Shown: one piece after another, positions 36,251 to 48,500 of the stretch | How positions within the stretch are numbered: position 1 is the stretch's first letter | How the letters are laid out: each line of letters opens with the position of its first letter | Source of the DNA: Taenia hydatigena | Taxonomy: Eukaryota > Platyhelminthes > Cestoda > Cyclophyllidea > Taeniidae | Assembly: GCA_036345935.2 (NCBI GenBank) | Contig: JADWOT020001167.1 | Location: 1-64,000 of the forward strand | Direction of reading: 5' to 3' | Length of the DNA: 64,000 bases | Program-made: the position numbers and the translations under genes | Notes under the pieces: model-generated | What the model saw: only the letters and a program-made list of their open reading frames with translations | What the model was told of the DNA's origin: nothing | The model's database searches: none

Positions 36251-38984
36251 GCTGAACTACTATCAAGATGGCTGCGAATTCCTAGTTAGGATTTGACCGA
36301 TATATACTGGCTTGAATCCAGTGGCGATTCAGGTCACTTCAACTTCATTTCAGTTGAAGCTTTTATTGCCCTTACTTTCTCTTCTAGTCCTTTTTTTCTT
36401 TTCTAAACAAACCTTTTTGCATTCTGCACTGCTTTTCTTTACGCATTCGCTCCGTTTTTCATCCAGCGCTTTGGATTGGGGATGGCTGGAGAATAGAGCA
36501 AAATCCGAGAGGTGGCATCCAAAATGTGGTGTGAAATAGATGCCAACAAATTAGCTGAAATCAAAACAATGACCAATTAGATTTGTTAACCAATGAAACA
36601 ATTAGCCAAGCAGAAAGTTTTAATCTGACTTGGACGAAACCAAATATCAGGTCGCCTAAGAATTTTAAGGAGAAAAATGGCATAATTGGATGCGCAAACT
36701 AAAATTGCTCACGCGGGCGTATAACTGCACGAGGTTTACTTCGACAATACAGGAATTATTCCTTCATAGCCGCTTTTTTGATGTGCTATTTGATCCAGCT
36801 CTTTATATTACAAAATATGAACCTGGGTAATGCGAGAGGCAAATGCATTTGCGCTGTACCATACACGAGCGCGCACTTACTGCAGTCTTTGCCAGTTTCC
36901 ACAAAGATCCGAGAATACAGACAACTAAAATGACAAAGACCGAACATAGGCAACACGGTAGGTAGATGGTTATCTGCAATTCAAATCACCGACGGGCATA
37001 TCTTTATTCTTAATTGTACGACGGGAGAAAAGACCAAATGATAAGAGTCTGCGATGAGCTAAAATAATTGGAACGGAGGATGTAGGTGACTACATTAAGC
37101 ATAGATCTCTGATTTCTGTCTTACCATTGAGGTAAGCCATTTGCAGCAAATGCCTTTATTTAGTGACAGAAAGGCATGCTAACGAACCAAAGGAATCTGA
37201 ATATCTGCTTCCATCCTTCCTACTTCTTACCTTGCAATTTAATCGGTATACTTTGCTGAGTCGTTTATAAAAATTGGATATAACTCAGTGATATGAAAGG
37301 CAGTTTATTTTGATCCACTGAATCAAAACCGAAGCATATCCATATACAGCTGTAAGGCCCCATAGCTCCCTTCCTTTGATATTGGCTCAATAAACCCTGC
37401 TTGAATGGAGTGAAACGCATCACAATTCTTAGCTTTAAAAGTTTGAGCTTTATGCGCTGCATTTATCAAGGCCGAATTCATTAGTCAGTAAGGTAAAGGA
37501 GAAAGCCACATGCTTTTTTCGCACTCCTACTTAACTATTAACACTAATTTCAATTTTGGTGGGAGCAGGTGCCTTAACATAACTTCGCAACCTGATTTGT
37601 GCTGCGATTGAAAGTCAGCTCAAACAGAGATTCATTTAACACTCCTTAAGTTGTACTTGTCTGCAAGTGTTAAAAGGCTTCAGTATTTTAGTATTTGCGC
37701 GAATTAAAGGCTCGATGGACGAAGAAAGTGTAAAACTAAGGCTTCGGTTGATGCGGTCTAATTCAGATAGATGGCTGCAGAAGCGGAAGACAAGCTTTTG
37801 TTAGGCTATGATGATTTTGCCATCCTAAGAGCTTAGAAAGTAGAGAATGATGATCAAACAACACCATGCGAGGGTGACCTTATGTATGTATGCGGTTATT
37901 AGAAGGGCTAAGCAGGCATAAATGTACCAAGTAAGTTGGAAAGAAAGTGCATTTCGTAAAGAATAGAATAACGCCGCAAGATATTGACACCAACGCAATT
38001 AAGGAATTTGTTAAAGGCTCTCTAGGCTTACTTTGTTATGTTGCCAGCGCCTAAATATTCTCAATGCGCTGTCTTAAAAAGGGGTAAGATGCATTAATTG
38101 ATGATCACAGATATGCAGGGTAAGTCATTACAAAGCTGACTCAAGCTGCGAGCTTCCTTTAGAACAACCAAAAATATTCCAACGTAGAAAAGTAACTTAA
38201 ACCAGTAATACATTTTGCTAACTCCTTTAGCAATATGCTTATTAAGCGGGGTAGTTTCTTAATGGCCATATCGAAGTGACTGGCTGACGGACAAAATATT
38301 CAATGATATTGCAAATACGACGGGAGAAAAGGCATAAATTAAGGATTAGGAAAAACAGGTTGTACAGGGAAATAGTCCCTGCTATCAGGAACCTAGGGCA
38401 TTATAGAGTCTCAAAATAGCTGAAGCAAAAATGGAAAGAAATGAGGACCTTAAAACGAGGTCCACGAATTCTCCGCAACGAATGTAGGATCAATAAACCG
38501 CATTTTCTGACACAGCGAATCGATGAAACCAAGACCTGCATGTAAAATCGTAATATGCGAAGCTGAAAAAAAATTGTCTGCAACCAAAGTGTTTAGCAAG
38601 GCTTTTGTAAGCGTGACCTTATTCAGCATTTGTTTCAGGGAGCAGACTCGTGGGTTGCTGTTGGTTAGCGCTCAATGGGACTTGGCACCTGCTTCATTTT
38701 GTCATTTGTAACTGCGACCTTAGTACTTAGATTTAGCAAGATGGCAAATTTTTTTGGAAAATAGGATCACATGTTAGGTGATACTACATTTTAACACCAT
38801 TGATGTCGAAATATCATTGTTGCTTGATCGATATTGCCCCGAATGCAGTTCTAGGATGAACTGTTTAATTCACAAAAATGGAATCAATACCTTGATTTTG
38901 GTGCCTTTTCTTTCCAATTTGCTGTGTAGTTCTACCTTAAAGTTGACTTCCAAAAGTCCTGACATGCGATTTTGTCAATTGCAG

Positions 38985-39176
38985 CCCTCATATTAATGAA
39001 AATAACCTCTGAGGAACTTGCTGAGATTGTCGACGATAAGATCTCTCTTTTTGCCAATTGTAATGAGAGCGCACTTGAGCACGCTGAGATGGCGTACGCC
39101 GAAAGCAATGCTCAGTTCCAACGAGAAATTGATGCACTTAAGGAGGAATTGAATTATCTGGAAATTATGGCTGGTT
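38985..39176 (+). pseudogene. coiled-coil exon of AIMP1-like copy 1
   Basis: The acceptor TTTTGTCAATTGCAG ends at 38984 and a strong donor GTAAGT begins at 39177. The encoded segment includes SEELAEIVDD, AMAYAESNAQFQREIDALKE and NYLEIMAG. It is amphipathic and heptad-like, matching the N-terminal leucine-rich coiled coil of AIMP1. This exon is open and is the best-preserved part of the copy. Confidence 0.8.
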
Positions 39177-40269
39177 GTAAGTTGCTTCCCATTCGACTTT
39201 TAGCAGGGTCCTCGTAGACGCTCAACCCTTCCCTTCTACACTTCAAAATCCCAGTAAAAATTCGAGACCTACCATCGCGCTCTCCTCTACTCGTCCAAGA
39301 AACAAACCTAATACGTTCTTTCCGCTTGACCTTTATGGTAATCTCGTTACTGAGGCGTTCGACTCCCTCGCTTTGGGTTGTTTAGTTTCTCCTGTCACGG
39401 TATTTTGTTTTCACTGCGATTTCTTCTTTAAAGTGACTGTTCTGTGATATGGCTACATCAATGCAGTTTTGATATTAACCATTCTTGGCTTCACTTTTGG
39501 TTTAGTCAGGTTATAATTTCCATGGATTTAGCCAGCATAATGCCCTTGCTACCCGGTCTGGATAAAATTATGTAGTTTTGTAAGGAATAATCGGTCATAT
39601 TTGTTATTTTGCGATGCAAAGTGGAAATGCTTGGTACATCTTTGTCGAAAAAAATTGCTTTACTTAATCGCTATCCAAGTGGCGAGATGCATCCTAAGCA
39701 CGCATGTCCAATCACATGCCAATTGAGGAGGTTGTGCATTTTTTTACGAATTTAGAGGTTGGTCCCTCCTGGTATTATGGATGAAACCGATAATTTGATA
39801 AGCGGGGCGTGCCGCTACGTGACAAAGGAGAATTTGGCATCAACGAGGCATTTTCACCGTCATCGCTGCATGGCTTTGCATCTGCACCAATTATAGAGAC
39901 TCGGTATTCATAAACCTGGAAATTGCTGGCAACCAGTTTCATCCCATTTCGATATAGTTAATGGCGGCTGCCGAAACGCCGTCATCTCATAGAAGCAGAG
40001 CTAAGCATGCTTTGTATTTTAACAGCACTCCTTTTATTTTTTAATAGCTTCTTTTCGTTTGGGTCCAAAATGGACGATGACATTTGCGATGCGCAGTGAT
40101 CAGTAAGGTGGCTATACATTGCTTTTGTTCTTCCACTTTTCACGATGGGGATTCGGTAAAGCGCTTTCACCGTTATTTTGATCCATAAACTTGTAGCGGC
40201 CTCCTTTCATTTTTTAGACGCAAAAGTCACCTGGAGTTATTAACTAATCAATTTATTTGCTGCATATCA

Positions 40270-40490
40270 ATAATGCTGTCATGTTGCACTTCATATGTCC
40301 AATTAATGGAGTTGATAGTAATCTTTACTCTTCTTATAACTCAGATAAGAAGCATTCCACTCGTTGCGGTTTTTCGTCAGCCATTTTAAAGAACTTTGGT
40401 CAGTGTTCTGAATCGACAAAACAATAGAGGACTCAGAGATGGTTTCGATAGTGTAATCTTTGCAGTCCCCAGCACAATCTATCATTTAGG
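40270..40490 (+). pseudogene. decayed linker exon of AIMP1-like copy 1
   Basis: It aligns by nucleotide with the linker exon of copy 2 (for example TTGATAGTAATC.TTACTC and AACTCAGATA against GGTGATAACAACCAATACTC and GACTCAGATA). The frame is broken and the HPDAD region is unrecognisable. It marks how far this copy has drifted relative to its neighbour exons. Confidence 0.6.
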
Positions 40491-41288
40491 TGAGAACGTT
40501 GCGGCAGCTGGCTGCAGATTTCATATGCCTTCGTGGTTATGAACCTCAGAATCATCAAAAGGGAATCACAATGGTTTCATTTTTAAAATGATTAGGCATC
40601 AGCCCTCTTTATTTCCGAGGACCGAAACTCAAAAGTTGGAATTTGTGACAAATAGCATCCCGCGCTAAAAGCAAGTGCTTATCCTTTTTATATCTTTGAT
40701 CCTTTGAGAAGATGATTTTGAATGCTTTAGTTCGCTCTGTACGATGATTTAGTATGACCTACCTTTCTCCAGAAGGAAATTTCAAATCGTGTGAGGTGTT
40801 TAGGTTTACGGCATTAGGATCTGGTTTAAATTATTTTAAAGCGATAGCAGCCTGAACCAATTTTATCGATTTTCAAGACACTTATTTACTCCGCGGATAT
40901 TTTAAAGGAAATGCCAAACAGATTCTTGGCTAATTGGTCCGTACACTGAAACATCAGATAATTTACGAATTGGATCAAATGATTTTACTCGCCAAGTTCT
41001 TGCACAGAATACAAGTAACAAGCCACTTTGAAACACCAAGAATACTGAGCTAGCTGCATGGCTGCCTGATTATTTAGTAGCACAGGTAAGGCCTTTGATG
41101 GAGCCTTGCTTTATCTTATGTGTTTTATCTTCTAGAAAGCTCTGCCTTTATAAATCCGTCAAATTTGCGCAGCCGTTGTCGTTGCTTTCTATTGTCAACT
41201 ATATCTACCTCACACCCTATGCATTCTGCAATGACCTTTTCCTAATTTTGGCTCCTGTATGGCGAATTCATTTCTTTACTCCTCCTAG

Positions 41289-41580
41289 GTGGATCTAGGT
41301 GAAGGCAAACTCCGCGCCGTGATCAGCGGTCTTGTGCCACACGTGCCCATTGAGAAAATACAGGGATTAGTAGGCATTTTTGTGTGCAATCTCAAGCCTG
41401 TCTAGATGCGTGGCATCGAGTCGCAGGGTATGCTGATGTGCGCTGCTGACGCCAATGATAGAGTGGAACCTCTAGTTATTGAGAGTGTGGCAGAGCCAGC
41501 GCCAGGTGACAGGGTCTACGTGGAAGGCTGTCCTGTTGAGTTGATATCTACATTCTACTGTGGAGTCTCGGGCTTTAGAG
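41289..41580 (+). pseudogene. EMAP-II exon of AIMP1-like copy 1, with in-frame stop
   Basis: The acceptor TTTACTCCTCCTAG precedes GTGGATCTAGGTGAAGGC, and a GTATGT donor follows at 41581. The frame reads VDLGEGKLRAVISGLVPHVP, then NLKPV, a TAG at 41403-41405 where the other copies have AAG (Lys), then MRGIESQGMLMCAADAND and GDRVYVEG. The stop lies in the NLKPxKMRG core of the EMAP-II fold. Splice sites are otherwise sound, so the stop is the main lesion in this exon. Confidence 0.85.
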
Positions 41581-41869
41581 GTATGTTGCTTATTGCTGTC
41601 CTCAAATCTCTATCGAATTGGAAAAATCTGCTGAAAATTATTAGAATGGTATCGACTTTCCAATGACTTTCCAATCTTGAAGTTGCATCGACATTTGTGT
41701 GGCTTAAAAAGGACATTCAGGTCATTCCTCGACCAGTTGATACAATTCTCAATGAGTCCATTGAAGGTCTTAGGAGGTGTTTGAGCAAATGGGATAATAA
41801 ATTATTAATTCTGTAGAAGTTTTGGTATTTTTAGGCATAAGAATTAAATACTTTAGGAGTTGCCATTGG

Positions 41870-43900
41870 GGTGGACTGTGTGGCTGCTTCACCCAAATGC
41901 CAAAACCTTTGAGCTTCTCTGACAAGCAGATATGTAGTGATTTACACTCGGCCTCCGCATAGATCGCGTACAACTCTTAGATCCCGCACTGAAATATGCC
42001 GCAGTGCCCATAAAATTAAAAAGATAAAGGACGTACTCAACGCTAAATACTGTCCTTACTTATTTTGGGTTGGATTTAAATAAGGACTGCAAATTTTTTG
42101 GTCATCCTCAAGTATCGATTGCTGTGCCCGGAACGGTCACGTCTCCAATAAGATTATCGAAACTAAAAACCAATGAAACGAGTACTTAGTCATCCATAGC
42201 AAATAGTCACTGAATCGATGACACTTATAAGCTTTAGAAATCATTAAGTCTTGATATTGAGTATCCTTACCTAAAAACCCGAAATCGATTAAATTGTGCT
42301 TTTTCCTTTATGCACAACTTCAGTTTTTTGTCTCTCAAAGCTTTTTGATGAATGCTGCAGTCGTTCCAAGAAAAAAAGAGACAGCAGGATTTTACTTGGT
42401 TGTTTATAATTTAAAGAAGAATTCAAAAGTGTCAATTTTTCACCTCTACTGCAACAAAACACCACATACGGTATTGATTTCATACCAATATTGCAGTTGT
42501 GATCTTGTGCGTGCCATGTATTTGTGGGCACTGGTTAAAGCTATCTTGAAGTGCCATTCGGCCTAAATAGCAAGATGGAGGGTAGGAGGATGCGGGTGCG
42601 GAAAGAGTTGCAATAAAACGAGAGGCTTTGTCGGTCGTCTGCTCTTTACACCATTTAATTACATGGTCATTCCAATGGCACTGATTTAACTCGTGGATTG
42701 GAAGGACAGAGGGAAAGAAGCATCATAAGATGCGGTCATATTACGTTAGTGTTGGGCGTTATGGTCCTCATGTTTATGTACTGGTCCCCTTACGTCTTCC
42801 TTATGCACTGATGCAAGCCACCGCAGTTCGCCTCATGAATCGAGAAATGCCGCAAGAAATCGACCCAATAAAAAAAATTTAAGTTGAAATTTTCGTCAAT
42901 TATGGTGCTAAATAGAAAATCAAGTGCAGCTATATGCCACAAGTACCATTGTAGGCCTCTTAAGCACTGGTCAGATTTAGTCTGCCTACTTTACTTAGAG
43001 TGCGTACTTTGCTGATTTACGGGAGAACTGTCTCACGCACGCGGCGAAGGATGCCATCAGCCACGACCTGTTGCCACTATATGCTATCGCCAGTCGTCAC
43101 TCGCTCTAATTCTCTGCTCTCGCTGCCTTACTATATTGATTGCGTCATATATTATTACCTTGAAGGCTAGTCTACGAACAAATAGGGCTGAGGCACAAAG
43201 AGCCTGCATTAGCGACACCCACTGGATACAAAAGTTACGATTAAGTAATAGGGTACCTCAGTTCTAATAAGGGTGAAAGTTTCCTTTTCATTTCTATGCC
43301 ATAAGCTTTCTATATTAGGCGGGATTGAAGTCGAGTATTTTAACAACGCCTCACGTGGTCGTGCTGATACACAAGATAGACATTTTCATCCTGCTTTCCA
43401 TATTTGCTTTAATGGGCGAAATCAGAACTACGTCGACCAGGTTGCAATGCGTTCCCTTTCAGCCTTGTCATGTTTGCCAATATTAGAAATTGAACAGTCA
43501 TGCTGTTAACTTAGGTACGGTAGTGCTATCGCAGTACGCTTTTCTAGATGCAAAAGCAAATACTTTGATTTGACTCAAGCAGTTGTCATACATACCTGCC
43601 TTTCCACTTATTTTTCGGGCCCTTAATTGTTTGAGGAAAAGACGGAATTTGTCCATACTAATATGACGGCCGAGTTGAGATGCCCATTTGACTATTCCTT
43701 TGATAGACAGCGGACACCAAACTACAGAATGGTAACGCTCTTTCTTAACCTAAGTAAAGAGATGAAAGTCACCTCTTTCTCTTCCGAGCCCAGCGTTTTA
43801 AATTGGCTTGTAAAAATCCGACTAGATCTTACTAATGAAATCACTTGCTTCCACTCCGCTACAATCAATATCGATATGCTTACAATGTGGATAGGCAGAC
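41870..43900 (+). repeat. inverted duplication pair B, left arm
   Basis: Aligns in reverse with 50.2-52.1 kb over most of its length. Landmarks include AAATGCCAAAACCTTTGAGC, ATATGCCGCAG, TGCCCGGAACGG, CTCACGCACGCGGCGAAG and GCCTGCATTAGCGA, each with a matching partner in the other arm. The match is weak beyond about 43.45 kb. Short frames occur (42294-42566, 43273-43509, 43627-43923), but none has a recognisable domain, and homologous frames in the other arm are broken. It starts just beyond the AIMP1-like copy 1. Confidence 0.65.
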
Positions 43901-44589
43901 GCGCAACTTGGATGCTAACATGAGCTTTCCACCTAAAATTCTTCCACTACTTCACATTAAATAGAATTCAACTCAAATCACATTCAACTGCGATTAGGTT
44001 TAATGCCATTTATTTCCTTTCGTCGCGATCCATTCTAATAAGCTGTAAACCTAGACAAGCAGGTGTCATAAATCTTACATTTGAGGTCAGAGGATAGCAA
44101 TGCGGCATATGTTGTCCATTGGCGATTTTTTGGCATAGAAAATAAAGAGGGAAGTAGAGAGGTGTAGATACTGGTTCGCATGCTGTAAATTTATGGAGAC
44201 AGAGTAGCTTAACGGGCACTTACAAGAGGGAAGAACAGGACTGGAGGCAGCCCAGGGACTTAGGTGAGCTTGGTATGAGAGACAAGCCTATAACGCATGG
44301 AGTGGAGAAGAATGGGGAGCAAATTAGAGTCTGTTGTGTGCGTGAGTATCAAAATGGATTAGAGGTGTAAAAGGATAGGGCCGAAAGGCGACGAGTCAAT
44401 GTGATGGGAAGTGTTGAGGGTGCAACGGGCAGAAAGATCTAGAGTCTGTCAGTCGTGTGGTATACCAGCTGCTTGGGGATCAAAAATAAGGGCCAAAGGG
44501 CATAAAGGTGCCTAATCATCCAGAGGACAAGGGCAAATGCAGTTAATATGCTGACACTGGGTTCAATCTATGCATCTTCTGCTAATAAA

Positions 44590-45510
44590 ATGAAACAAGT
44601 ATGGCAACATTAACCGAACAATAATGACATTAATGTCTTCAAGGCAGACAAATAGCTATTCGCACTATAAGTGCAAGGGTTCACCGATTCACTGCTACTG
44701 GTGGTCTCAATCGTTTCTCAAACAAGTTTTCGCTTTCATTCACTACCCTCGCTACGGTTTGATGGTAGATACCAGACCAGGATTGGTCTATTCTTTAGCA
44801 AGGCCTTCAATCATAGCTAAAAAGTGGAATTGTTATGCATCATACACTCATGCTCTGGTAACCATGGCGCTTGCCTCAAAGTCATGTGTTTGGACGCAAG
44901 TAAATAATCACAAATTAGAGTTATCATGCCGTCCATATCATCCATAGCATTTTGCCAGGCAAACGAAAAATTGTGTACACACGAATAACATTCACAGCCT
45001 AGGCTCCGTCCCCCACTGATGTCGGTCATGCGACACTGCTCGTCAGTTCATTTTGCCTGTCCCTCCACTCTCTGAGAACTTTAAACGCTATAAAGGCAGT
45101 GGCATGTAAGTCCCAGTGACCGAGGTGTGAAAGAGCCAGTTTTGGCTGTTCCATAGTTAGAAAAAGTGTTTCAAGGCCCTCTAAGACGATTAAGTCTGCA
45201 CCCTTGCCAACACTATGAAGCGAAGTTGAGAGATAACTCAAGTCTAATGGTCATAAGGCTGATAACGTGTTCACGCGGAAGATGCTAGCCTAAAGTGAGA
45301 CAGCCCCTCTTTTACATTACATCCACCTCGACTGACCCGTGTCAATATATCAGTTCTTCTAACAGCCAAAGTTCATCAAGACGGACTATAACGCCCACAC
45401 TGACCATTTGAACATCACCTCCGGCGATGAATATTGCCATGGTTTGGTCGTCACAACTGCTGCGTCTCCTTCAAGTAGTGCTACTAGTATGAGTTTTGCA
45501 ACCTGAGTTG
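44590..45510 (-). pseudogene. unrecognised gene relic, copy A (pair C left arm)
   Basis: On the minus strand it carries coding-like segments in order: SSCDDQTMAIF (about 45.47 kb), LIVLEGLETLF with AFKVLREWRD (45.2-45.05 kb), and MDDMDGMITLICDYLL plus PWLPEHECMMH (44.95-44.82 kb). The same segments recur in order in copy B at 55.4-56.3 kb on the plus strand. Shared amino-acid patterns despite stops and frameshifts show that both derive from one real coding gene. I do not recognise the family. Confidence 0.55.
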
Positions 45511-45599
45511 CCTTGCTAAATTCGTAATGGGTTTTCATCCAATCGCGTGACTTGGGTTTTTTGGTGCAGAGAGATTAAAAGCGGTATTTTTAGCATCTA

Positions 45600-48500
45600 A
45601 AAATTGCCTAAATGCATCCATTCTAAACCTTGTCCTTCCTTCTCATTTCGTTCCGTAGAACTTTTCTCGTTTATCCTCTTCCCGATTACCAAATCTTCCT
45701 ATTACTTCCTTCAACTTCAACTGTCAATTCCTTCTACTTTTTCTTCTATTCTCGTTATGGCAGTAATTCGACGCCTTTATTGTTTTCGCTTATACAAAGA
45801 AATTAAAAGCAAAAGCCTACGCTATTTGAACTTTTCAGCATTTAATAGCCGTCCGCTTGCTTAACCATTTTTAAATAAATAGACTTTCTGTCAAACCGCA
45901 TTTCATGTTGCACGCACCGATTCAATGTAGCGCAAGCGGCGATGAAATAAAGCATTAATGTTAATTTAAAATATTTCTTTCTTCTCCTTTTGGGCATCTT
46001 TTCGCCTAAGATGTTTTGTTATCAACTTTTTGCTATCAGAAATAGTCCACAGGGGTAGCAACTTTGGTGCTAATCGAAATCATCCGTGTTTGTGAGGCGA
46101 AAGTATTGCCCGTAAATATGTGGTGGAGAAGAGTTGGAGGTCACAGCTCTCCCTTTGACAGAGTCCGAGATGATTCATCAAAAGGAACGTGCATCTTTCA
46201 AGCAATATTGAAGGTCGTGAGCACACCCAAGGATTTTATTGGAATTGAATTGAAGACCGGTGGATGAGTTGGGTGGTGAGAGGAACGAACATTACCACAT
46301 CATTACGCTATCAGACAAATTGCCGGTTCCCATTAGCCTTATTCTGCACTGAACACTGCTGACGGTCATTATTTTATGCGCTAGCTAGAATCATGTCTTT
46401 GCTTCACATCTCACTTCTATTTGTCCCTTAACCTATTCATTCATATTTCTGCCTCCTTTCCTTCCCATCTCTGCTTTAATGCACTTTTAACTATGCGACT
46501 CTTCGCCTACTTGACGTCACAAATCCCTCCTTGCCACACAGCTACTGACCATCTGAACTGTTCTATATAAGAGTTCGACACTGTACGTGTGAGATTCTCC
46601 TCTGTACTGACAAGAGTAATTTGATATCTCCCTTTGTCAGCAGGAATATAGTTCATGATTTGTTCTGCAAATTTACGATAGACAGAACATCAGCAGAATT
46701 ACTGAAGTTCATAGCAAAGAAAAAAGATTTCAGGCTAAAATGTGGGTGGTCTCCCTAATTTCATTGAGAACCGTTTGTTAATTAACAGGAAGAAACAATT
46801 TTAAGGTAATCGCTCGTCCTCATGAAAGTGTTATTTTTGAGAGGCAGTGCCATTTTGTAAGGTAAAGCAATCTACTTTTGCTGGCCTTATTCATAAACGG
46901 TGAAAAGGGTTGCAAACTGCTATTCACCTTTCTAGCAAAAACTGTTTTCTGAGACTTTTACAGGGGCCGATTTCATTAAGTAATGCAGTACTTAGGGGTT
47001 CGCGATACTGAAAAGTGCAAAACGGGTATAGATTATATGTGGCCTGCGTATAGAGTTTGTCTGGTGATCCATGCGTTAAGAGCACTATAAATGCATTTAT
47101 TACTACTAGTTATCATTGATTCATTAATTATCATTGCAATCATGGTGTTGGTTTTGCTGTCCCTGCTTTCCTTTCTCCTGCAAATCTTGGACAATATAGG
47201 TTTTATTTGCGCAATTTTATTTTTGATTTGCTGTGAGCCTTCATAGCAATCATATCTTCCTTCCATACAGTATTTGCGTCATCGTACTGACGTTGTCTAC
47301 ATCCGAATTTATTTCCGATAGAGTCCTCATGCTAATTTTACGAAAGAGACTTTTACGTCCATGGAATCTAATCAGATTAAAAAAGTACCCTGGTGTACAT
47401 TGTATATGAATTGACAAACATATGCTGCATTGGCGATCCTATTTCCATTGAGAAATAGCTTCAGTTCAATTAAATTTGGCTGGCTTGATATGACCCAAGC
47501 CCTCTCCTTTGCTTTCGTGCACGGAGATTATGCCATCGCCTCTGCCATCAGGTCCCAACCATCATCACTACGAAAACGAAACTTGACCAAACTTATCGCT
47601 CATCTGCTCCATCTATGCTAGCAGAATGCAGGGAACCGAAGAAGGAGACTTTAGCGCCTTCACCTCTGCAAGCATTCATTCCCACAAATTTCGGTGTTGC
47701 TCCTCCACCCGTCAGCTTTGCCAACGTCTGGACGTGAAGATGGAGTTCAATCTGGCACCTGTGGCAGATAACATTGTTTTTAATATGTCTTAAACTTCGA
47801 TTTGATTAGTATTGCTACCGGTCTATCCATCCCTTAATAATGATTCGTCTATTTGGAATAAGGTCACCTGCTTGTAGTTCAGACAGTTATAACGGAATCA
47901 CAACTCATCCTGCATAATTAAATTTGATAAGATTTGGACCAGCATATCGGATAATAAGTATGAATACGCAGTCAAAACAGCAGAATGCAGTCGAGCTGTT
48001 ATGCTCATAATAATATGGCAATGGAAATAAATAAATTTCTTCATCAAACAATCGAATTGCGCTCGCTTCCAATTAGGTAACACCAAAACTTAGAGCCGAC
48101 CGCCAAAATGAGGTGCGTCAAAAAGCGATGGCGATACTGGGTTTAAGTGCATGGATGATTTGTTAGCAGTAGATCAGTTAAGGATTCCTACTTCTATAAG
48201 CTTATTGCAACCCTTTATCTTACAGGGAGGCACAGATACCCCTTTTACTGGACGCTGGGCCTAGCTCATAACCACAATGTTTAATCATCGTACCTGTCAA
48301 CGACGCCAAGGAATGCGCATCATCCTATGCGCCCTCTGGTAAGACCATTTTATGCAAAAAATTTTGGTTTCACTTAGACCCTAGTTTAGAAGGATGCTGC
48401 AAAAACTCATCCCAGCAAGTTATCAGTCATGAAGAGCATTTGATGCTAATAAGTCTTTGCTAGGCGACTCCACTGCCTAGCAGAACAGGCCTTTTGCTAC

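Larger units (their letters stand above)
32610..38090. other. spacer between the inverted AIMP1-like arms
   Basis: This interval separates the two diverged arms, and alignment between arms was not seen inside it. No protein gene was supported. Three tRNA-like sequences (34.6, 34.95 and 35.6 kb) and a degenerate CTGG/CTAACTGG-rich patch near 36.0-36.25 kb are listed or noted separately. Confidence 0.4.
38100..41820 (+). pseudogene. AIMP1-like pseudogene, copy 1 (direct arm)
   Basis: This plus-strand relic has the same exon order as copy 2: coiled coil at 38985-39176, a decayed linker exon near 40270-40490, and the EMAP-II exon at 41289-41580. Exons, introns and both flanks align in reverse with 28.0-32.6 kb. 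The first exon and its splice sites look intact. The second has lost its open frame and the HPDAD motif. The third has an in-frame TAG. AIMP1 normally links cytosolic synthetases and binds tRNA; this copy cannot make it. A functional parent is presumably elsewhere in the genome. Confidence 0.8.

Noticed and set aside
40303..40485. Minus-strand 60-codon frame
   Set aside because: It is the antisense shadow of the decayed linker exon of AIMP1-like copy 1.
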